NCBI RefSeq assembly: GCF_029961145.1
Contig: NZ_JASBRG010000004.1
Location: forward strand, 1 to 64,000
From: Pinibacter soli
Lineage (GTDB): Bacteria > Bacteroidota > Bacteroidia > Chitinophagales > Chitinophagaceae
Length of the DNA stretch: 64,000 bases
Reading direction: 5' to 3'
Part shown: in pieces, positions 59,799-64,000 of the stretch
Numbering within the stretch: the stretch's first letter is position 1
Layout: each line of letters opens with the position of its first letter
Notes under the pieces: model-generated
Told to the model about the DNA's origin: nothing
The model's input: the letters and a program-made list of their open reading frames with translations, nothing else
Databases searched by the model: none
Position numbers and translations under genes: made by a program

Positions 59799-60359
59799 TT
59801 ATTCTTCCCCGTCCGTAAAAGTCAATTTTCCTATCTTCAATAAGGCATAAAACACGCAGTTGCTGTGCATGGATTGTTTGAACTGTCCACGCATTAACAG
59901 ATCTATTACTTCGTCGATCGTTACCAGCATGATATCAATCTCTTCATTGTGATCGAGTTGCTGCTCTCCCACTTTTCTGCCTCCGGTTGCGAGGAACAAA
60001 TGTGTGAAATTGTTTAGTACACCGGGATTGGCCGCTGTTTTACTAAGATGTTCGATGTGCGAAAATTCATAGCCCGTTTCTTCGAGAAGCTCACGTCTCA
60101 TACCCTGCTCAAAGTCTTCATCCTCATCAATGAAGCCGCCCGGCGTTTCTATTACCACTTCGCCAATCGGATGACGATATTGCTTCACCAACACAGCATG
60201 GCCATCTTCTGTAATCGCAAGCGCTGTTGCAGATGGCGGCATCTCTACTACGAAGTATGGATCAACAATTACTCCGTCTTCGCGCTGGCACCTGTCTTTC
60301 CGCGCTGTGAAGTAATGATGTTTACTTAGGTATTGCGATGATAATGTTTTCCAATGCAT
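59799..60359 (-). CDS. Nudix hydrolase, ADP-ribose pyrophosphatase-like
   Basis: 186 residues. Nudix box with exact GX5EX7REUXEEXGU spacing (GFIDEDEDFEQGMRRELLEETGY). The preceding VLVKQYRHPIGEVVIETPGG is typical of ADP-ribose/NADH-type Nudix enzymes. Cytoplasmic; cleaves a nucleoside diphosphate linked to another moiety. Substrate is not certain. Confidence 0.9.
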   Translation of the reverse strand: MHWKTLSSQYLSKHHYFTARKDRCQREDGVIVDPYFVVEMPPSATALAITEDGHAVLVKQYRHPIGEVVIETPGGFIDEDEDFEQGMRRELLEETGYEFSHIEHLSKTAANPGVLNNFTHLFLATGGRKVGEQQLDHNEEIDIMLVTIDEVIDLLMRGQFKQSMHSNCVFYALLKIGKLTFTDGEE

Positions 60360-60527
60360 GGGATGTAATTAATAATTAATAATTCTTCGACTTCAACTAT
60401 TGTTTACTATTTATATCTTTTTGTGTGGGAAATAAAATAATCGGGTGACTAAGAAATGCCTTCAAGACTAACGACTCTGACACTATCGTCATAATCGCTT
60501 ATTAATTCTTAATTATTAATTATCTCC

Positions 60528-61049
60528 CTACCAATTCATTCTCTCTCTCAACCTTACCACATGCATTACATGGTGTTTGCCGTGCCACGCGTACATGCCG
60601 AGAAGGTTCCAGAGAGAAATTTCTTTGTTATGTTCGGGATGAAAAACTGTTCTGTTCCAGTCTTCATCTTTAATGTTTATGATCAGGTTGTGCCAACGAC
60701 TATGCAAAGCGTGCAGCAGCGTAATAGAAATGTTGATTGGAATGTTTTCAACATCTGGCAGCAATGCCCACGCTGCTTCATCGTAAGGTTTTATCGTAGG
60801 ATTATTTTCCGTAAGTGCTAGTTTAAAACGGATGTATGCATTCATGTGACTGTCCGGCACGTGATGCACCACCTGTTGAATTGTCCAACCACCTTCACGA
60901 TACGGGGTTTGCAATTGCGGCTCATCCAAATTAAGAATGGCGTTCTCTAAAAGATCAGGTAGATACTTGATTTCATCTGCCCATTTCCTTAATTGCTCCT
61001 GTGAAAATGGTTGCGGCTCAAATTTGCCGATTGGGTAACGAAGATCCAT
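60528..61049 (-). CDS. YfiT-type bacillithiol/DinB metal-dependent hydrolase
   Basis: 173 residues. MDLRYPIGKFEPQPFSQEQLRKWADEIKYLPDLL is the YfiT/BstA N-terminal region; the metal-binding His set is QVVHHVPDSHMNAYIR and WHGKHHVMHVV. Members are thiol-S-transferases or hydrolases tied to low-molecular-weight thiols. One of three DinB-fold proteins in this window. Confidence 0.9.
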   Translation of the reverse strand: MDLRYPIGKFEPQPFSQEQLRKWADEIKYLPDLLENAILNLDEPQLQTPYREGGWTIQQVVHHVPDSHMNAYIRFKLALTENNPTIKPYDEAAWALLPDVENIPINISITLLHALHSRWHNLIINIKDEDWNRTVFHPEHNKEISLWNLLGMYAWHGKHHVMHVVRLRERMNW

Positions 61050-61053
61050 GGTA

Positions 61054-61294
61054 GTTGAAAATTGAAAGTTGAAAGTTGAAAATGTTGTTTACAATGATGC
61101 TCTTATAATTAGAACAGAAATGTCCAAATAGTTGTTCATCAAACACTTTTCTTTAACAAACAACCTACATCTGCTTTTATCTCTTTCTTCGTCATTGAAA
61201 ATTTAAAGTTGAAATTTTATTTCCTGTTAAAATGAATGAATGTCTTTCTATAAGAAAAGCTCATCATTTTCAATTTTCAACTTTCAATTTTCAT
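61054..61294. repeat. Facing pair of TTGAAAATTGAAAG-type repeats
   Basis: Left arm 61054-61084 and right arm 61264-61294 (reverse complement words CAATTTTCAACTTTC) surround a 180-nt AT-rich non-coding stretch between the YfiT and ABC genes. The right arm includes the ABC gene stop codon. Confidence 0.75.
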
Positions 61295-62052
61295 TCCTCT
61301 TTCCTCCATTCTTTGCCCGTAAGATTGATAAACACATCTTCAAGGTTTGCTTTCTTCACTTCGGTTGTTCGTTCAAAGCCAGATGCAACAAGGTTATCGA
61401 TCAATTGATGCGGTGAGTTAATTGCAACAATTCTTCCCGCATCTACAATGGCAACTCTGTCGCACAAATATTCTGCTTCATCCATGTAGTGTGTTGTAAT
61501 GATCACCGTGGTTCCTTTTGATCGTATGTCGCTGATCAGATCCCACAAGTTGCGTCTTGCTTGTGGATCCAGGCCTGTTGTTGGCTCGTCGAGGAAAATA
61601 ATTCGTGGTTGGTTGATAAGTGTTGTGGCGATGGAGAAACGTTGCTTTTGCCCGCCACTCAGTTCTTTGTATTTCGCTTTCGCTTTGTCAGTAAGATTTA
61701 CCAGCTTCAATAGTTCATGCGGATTTACCGTTCGGTTATACAAACCGCCAAACAAGTGAAGAAGCTCGGTAAGATTTAAACCGGGATAATATCCTGAAGA
61801 TTGTAGCTGAACGCCTATAATTTTTTTGATAGCATCGGGAGACTGATCAAGATTGAACCCATCTACGATCACTTCTCCGGAAGTCTTGTCACGCAAGGTT
61901 TCTATGATTTCAAGCGTAGTTGATTTTCCGGCGCCGTTTGGTCCGAGCAAACCAAATATCTCACCTTCATGCACATCGAAACTAATGTCCTTTACTGCTG
62001 TAAAATCACCGTACTTCTTTTGCAGATTCTTTACCGAAATAATGGTTTTCAT
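61291..62052 (-). CDS. ABC transporter ATP-binding protein
   Basis: 253 residues. Walker A GPNGAGKSTT, signature LSGGQKQRFSIATTLI, Walker B RIIFLDEPTTGLDP, switch His in TTHYMDEAEYL. DrrA/ABC-2-type exporter ATPase. No permease gene is adjacent: the downstream neighbour is YfiT and the upstream is fbp, so its membrane partner must be encoded elsewhere. Ends with a short extension (ANLEDVFINLTGKEWRKEE). Confidence 0.92.
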   Translation of the reverse strand: MKTIISVKNLQKKYGDFTAVKDISFDVHEGEIFGLLGPNGAGKSTTLEIIETLRDKTSGEVIVDGFNLDQSPDAIKKIIGVQLQSSGYYPGLNLTELLHLFGGLYNRTVNPHELLKLVNLTDKAKAKYKELSGGQKQRFSIATTLINQPRIIFLDEPTTGLDPQARRNLWDLISDIRSKGTTVIITTHYMDEAEYLCDRVAIVDAGRIVAINSPHQLIDNLVASGFERTTEVKKANLEDVFINLTGKEWRKEE

Positions 62053-62085
62053 TGTGTGCAGCCTTTTGAGACCACAAGTTACGCA

Positions 62086-62172
62086 AGATTTGAGATTTGA
62101 GATTTGAAATTTAAGATTTGAGACCTAGCGAAACCCTAAAATATCAAATCTCAAATTTAAAATCTTGAAAAT
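62086..62172. repeat. GATTTGAGATTTGA-type inverted repeat
   Basis: Left arm 62086-62123 and right arm 62143-62172 are imperfect reverse complements (AGATTTGAGATTTG / CAAATCTCAAATTT) and can form a hairpin between fbp and the ABC gene. Confidence 0.75.
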
Positions 62173-62184
62173 ACACGTTCTGTA

Positions 62185-63189
62185 TTAGTATTGCTCCAGC
62201 TCTTCCATCATCCCCTTGCTTCCTGCAAAGAATGGAGAACGCTGGTGCAAAAATTCGGGTTGAATGTCGAGAATTCTGTTAACACCATCGGTAGCTTTTC
62301 CTCCCGCCATTTCTATGATAAACGCAAACGGATTGCATTCATATTGCAGCCTTAGCTTGCCTGTGGCCATAGACTTTGTAGATGGATACATGAATATTCC
62401 GCCGAGAATAAGGTTGCGATGCATATCGCTCACCATACTTCCAATGTAGCGTTGTGTATAAGGGCCGCCATTCGTTTTGTCTTTCTTCTGGCAATTGGTA
62501 ATATAGTTTTGAATGCGCTCGTCGTATTCAAAAAAATTCCCGTGATTGACAGAATATATTTTTCCTAACTCAGGCGTTTTTATATTGGGATGACTCAGGC
62601 AAAATTCGCCGATAGACGGATCAAGGGTAAAGCCGTTTACTCCTCTGCGTGTTGCATATACAAGCATCGTGGACGATCCGTAGATAATATAACCTGCAGC
62701 CACCTGCTTGACACCTGGTTGTAAAAAATCCTCTTTTGTGCAAGGTCGTCCAACAGGAGAAACACGTCTGTAAACACCAAAAATGGTTCCGATAGAAACA
62801 TTTACATCGATGTTGCTACTACCATCCAAAGGGTCAAACAATACAACATATTTGCTGTCGTTGCTCACCGGATCATCAAACACGACAACGTCGTCCATTT
62901 CTTCACTACCAATACCCGCGCAACTGATTCCGTGACGTAACACGCCAACCATTTGGTTGTTGGAAAAAACATCTAGTTTTTTTACGTTTTCGCCCTGCAC
63001 ATTCGTGTTTCCGGCTTCACCGAGAATGTCTACAAGTCCTGCTTTGTTTACTTCTACATTGATTCTTTTTGCGGCACGACCAATGTCGCGCAAAAGCATA
63101 CTGAGCTCACCCGTAGCCTTAGGAAACATGCGTAACTGCTGAATGGTGAATTCATCCAGCGTCAGAACCTGCCTGTTAATGGTACTCAT
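62185..63189 (-). CDS. fbp: Class I fructose-1,6-bisphosphatase
   Basis: 334 residues from ATG 63189 (the frame up to 63225 starts with TTG). Class I FBPase motif DPLDGSSNIDVNVSIGTIFGVYRR with metal-binding acidic residues, EMDDVVVFD (E of the metal site) and GGKATDG. Dephosphorylates fructose-1,6-bisphosphate in gluconeogenesis, cytoplasmic. Not part of the starch locus. Confidence 0.96.
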   Translation of the reverse strand: MSTINRQVLTLDEFTIQQLRMFPKATGELSMLLRDIGRAAKRINVEVNKAGLVDILGEAGNTNVQGENVKKLDVFSNNQMVGVLRHGISCAGIGSEEMDDVVVFDDPVSNDSKYVVLFDPLDGSSNIDVNVSIGTIFGVYRRVSPVGRPCTKEDFLQPGVKQVAAGYIIYGSSTMLVYATRRGVNGFTLDPSIGEFCLSHPNIKTPELGKIYSVNHGNFFEYDERIQNYITNCQKKDKTNGGPYTQRYIGSMVSDMHRNLILGGIFMYPSTKSMATGKLRLQYECNPFAFIIEMAGGKATDGVNRILDIQPEFLHQRSPFFAGSKGMMEELEQY

Positions 63190-63301
63190 AGAAAGCAATT
63201 CGTTGTTTAATTTAGGTTTCAACAAATGTAAGGGAGTTGAAAATGGAAAGCGAAAAGTTAATAATTAATTGTACGAAGACAAAGAATTCGTTTGCAAAGG
63301 C

Positions 63302-63408
63302 GTGAATCCCCCTTACAAGATTTCTAAAAATCGGCGAGACTGGCATCCCCCTTTTTCAAAGAGCAACTCGATCAATCCGCATAAGTAAATCTTACAAGGG
63401 GGATTCAC
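63302..63408. repeat. MITE-like element with inverted termini
   Basis: Left end 63302-63323 (GTGAATCCCCCTTACAAGA...) and right end 63387-63408 (...AAGGGGGATTCAC) are reverse complements at 20 of 22 positions, with an internal ATCCCCCTTTTT and AATCGGCGAGAC core. Length about 107 bp, no gene inside. It sits 63 nt upstream of a DUF559 nuclease. Confidence 0.8.
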
Positions 63409-63471
63409 CGCACCCGCACGCTGCAACCAATTTGTAACAAGACGCAACTATGACTTTATCATTGATGCATC

Positions 63472-63849
63472 ATGTTCTACATACCGTATAACATAAATCT
63501 CAAAGCATTTTCAAGAAAATTACGCAATCATTCTACATACGGTGAAGTTCTTCTTTGGATGCAATTGCGGGCAGGAGGCGTGAGAGGCTATACGTTCAAC
63601 AGGCAAAAGCCTTTGAGCAATTATATTGTTGACTTTTACTGGAAGCCTCTGAAGCTGGTTATTGAAGTGGACGGAGGTTATCATTTTACACCAGAACAAA
63701 GGGTGATGGACCAACACAGACAACAAATTTTAGAATCAATGGGCCTGCATTTCCTGCGCTTTCGCGACGAGGAGGTTAGAAAAGATATGAGTACAGTTAT
63801 TAAAGCAATTGAATCCTGCATTGAAGCTTTTGAAACAACTTGCCAGTAA
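63472..63849 (+). CDS. DUF559 endonuclease domain protein
   Basis: 125 residues. Very-short-patch-repair/restriction-like fold: N-terminal KAFSRKLRNHSTYGEVLLWMQLR, then FNRQKPLSNYIVDFYWKPLKLVIEVDGGYHF (the D...ExD active-site pattern) and LRFRDEEVRKD. DUF559 proteins are predicted nucleases often carried next to repeat elements. The short N-terminal arm and proximity to the palindromic element at 63302-63408 suggest it may act with that element, which is inference. Confidence 0.88.
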   Translation: MFYIPYNINLKAFSRKLRNHSTYGEVLLWMQLRAGGVRGYTFNRQKPLSNYIVDFYWKPLKLVIEVDGGYHFTPEQRVMDQHRQQILESMGLHFLRFRDEEVRKDMSTVIKAIESCIEAFETTCQ

Positions 63850-63857
63850 GGGACGAT

Positions 63858-63901
63858 CATTTTCAATTTTCAATTTTCAACTTTCAACTTTCAATTTTCA
63901 A
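63858..63901. repeat. TTTCAATTTTCAAC-type repeat
   Basis: Tandem CAATTTTCAACTTTCAA words after the DUF559 gene, inverted relative to TTGAAAATGGAAAGCG at 63236-63252. Same family as 61054-61294. Confidence 0.65.
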
Positions 63902-63924
63902 ATTGTTCTCGCCCCACAAGCAAC

Positions 63925-63950
63925 AAAGCCCTGGTGTTACCCAGAGCTTT
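63925..63950 (-). terminator. Terminator of a gene continuing past the window
   Basis: AAAGCCCTGG (63925-63934) pairs with CCAGAGCTTT (63941-63950) across TGTTAC. On the minus strand the stem runs into TTTGTTG. It is placed right for a minus-strand gene whose stop is at 63976. Confidence 0.6.
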
Positions 63951-63975
63951 TGCCTCTCTCATGTATAAAACAAAC

Positions 63976-64000
63976 TTATTTTTTCATGTACATCACGTCT
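63976..64000 (-). CDS. C-terminal tail of a truncated minus-strand gene
   Basis: Only the last eight codons fall inside the window. The frame read on the minus strand ends DVMYMKK then TAA at 63976-63978. Supported only by the frame and the terminator downstream; product unknown. Confidence 0.35.

Noticed and set aside
1-64000. tRNA, rRNA or riboswitch genes
   Set aside because: No cloverleaf, rRNA-like sequence or recognised riboswitch core was seen by reading; a covariance-model scan would be needed to exclude small RNAs.

Overview
The window reads as chromosomal DNA of a Bacteroidota bacterium, most likely a Chitinophagaceae-type member of the Sphingobacteriia/Chitinophagia (the phylum call is firm, the family is inference). 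Support: a SusC/SusD starch-type polysaccharide utilisation locus, a protein with a type IX secretion (T9SS) C-terminal sorting domain, promoter boxes of the Bacteroidota form TAnnTTTG preceded by TTTG about 19-20 nt upstream, no obvious Shine-Dalgarno sites, and many short secreted lipoproteins.

Layout. 1-5165: minus-strand genes for a NlpC/P60 lipoprotein, an MtfA-like metallopeptidase, a voltage-gated-type K+ channel with an added zinc ribbon, a secreted archaemetzincin-like protease and two tandem paralogous secreted proteins of unknown function. 5522-9557: housekeeping dnaE and trxA. 9840-14130: an AT-rich accessory patch with a ParB-like protein, a D12-class DNA adenine methylase and a small unknown protein in one likely operon, a lone XRE regulator, and a HigB/RelE-type toxin gene broken by two frameshifts in front of an intact antitoxin. 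14153-19506: a transglutaminase-like protein, unknown proteins and an SPFH/GYF protein paired with a zinc-ribbon membrane protein. 19685-32642: general metabolism and transport (porin, malic enzyme, U32 protein plus ferredoxin, Ca2+/H+ antiporter, K+ channel, FAD monooxygenase, DinB protein, GlxA-type regulator). 33068-38366: small ligand-binding or stress-type proteins (two SRPBCC, VOC, DinB), an HPP membrane protein, an M15 peptidase and a DUF1287 protein. 38445-40466: a T9SS-sorted surface protein.

40868-59615 is a complete malto-oligosaccharide/starch locus, all on the minus strand: LacI-type regulator, SusC, SusD, a SusE-like starch-binding lipoprotein, periplasmic GH13, beta-phosphoglucomutase, GH65 phosphorylase, lipoprotein GH13, SLC45-type MFS sugar symporter and a second, larger lipoprotein GH13. 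The inferred flow is surface or periplasmic cleavage of alpha-glucan, SusCD import, proton symport of maltose, phosphorolysis by GH65 to glucose plus beta-glucose-1-phosphate, and conversion to glucose-6-phosphate by PgmB. A palindrome GGGAACGTTCCC lies exactly between the -33 and -7 boxes in front of susC and a near-identical site lies 102 bp upstream, a strong candidate for LacI control. 59799-64000 holds a Nudix hydrolase, a YfiT-type DinB protein, an ABC ATPase without its permease, fructose-1,6-bisphosphatase, a DUF559 nuclease beside a MITE-like element, and the tail of a gene running off the window.

The intergenic DNA is unusual: at least five families of short-word imperfect repeats, often arranged as facing inverted pairs, occupy most gene junctions. 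The best candidates for something undescribed are the ParB-like/Dam/small-protein module, the nested 28-bp inverted repeat at 15505-15576, and these repeat families. No rRNA, tRNA, CRISPR array or intact insertion sequence was recognised.
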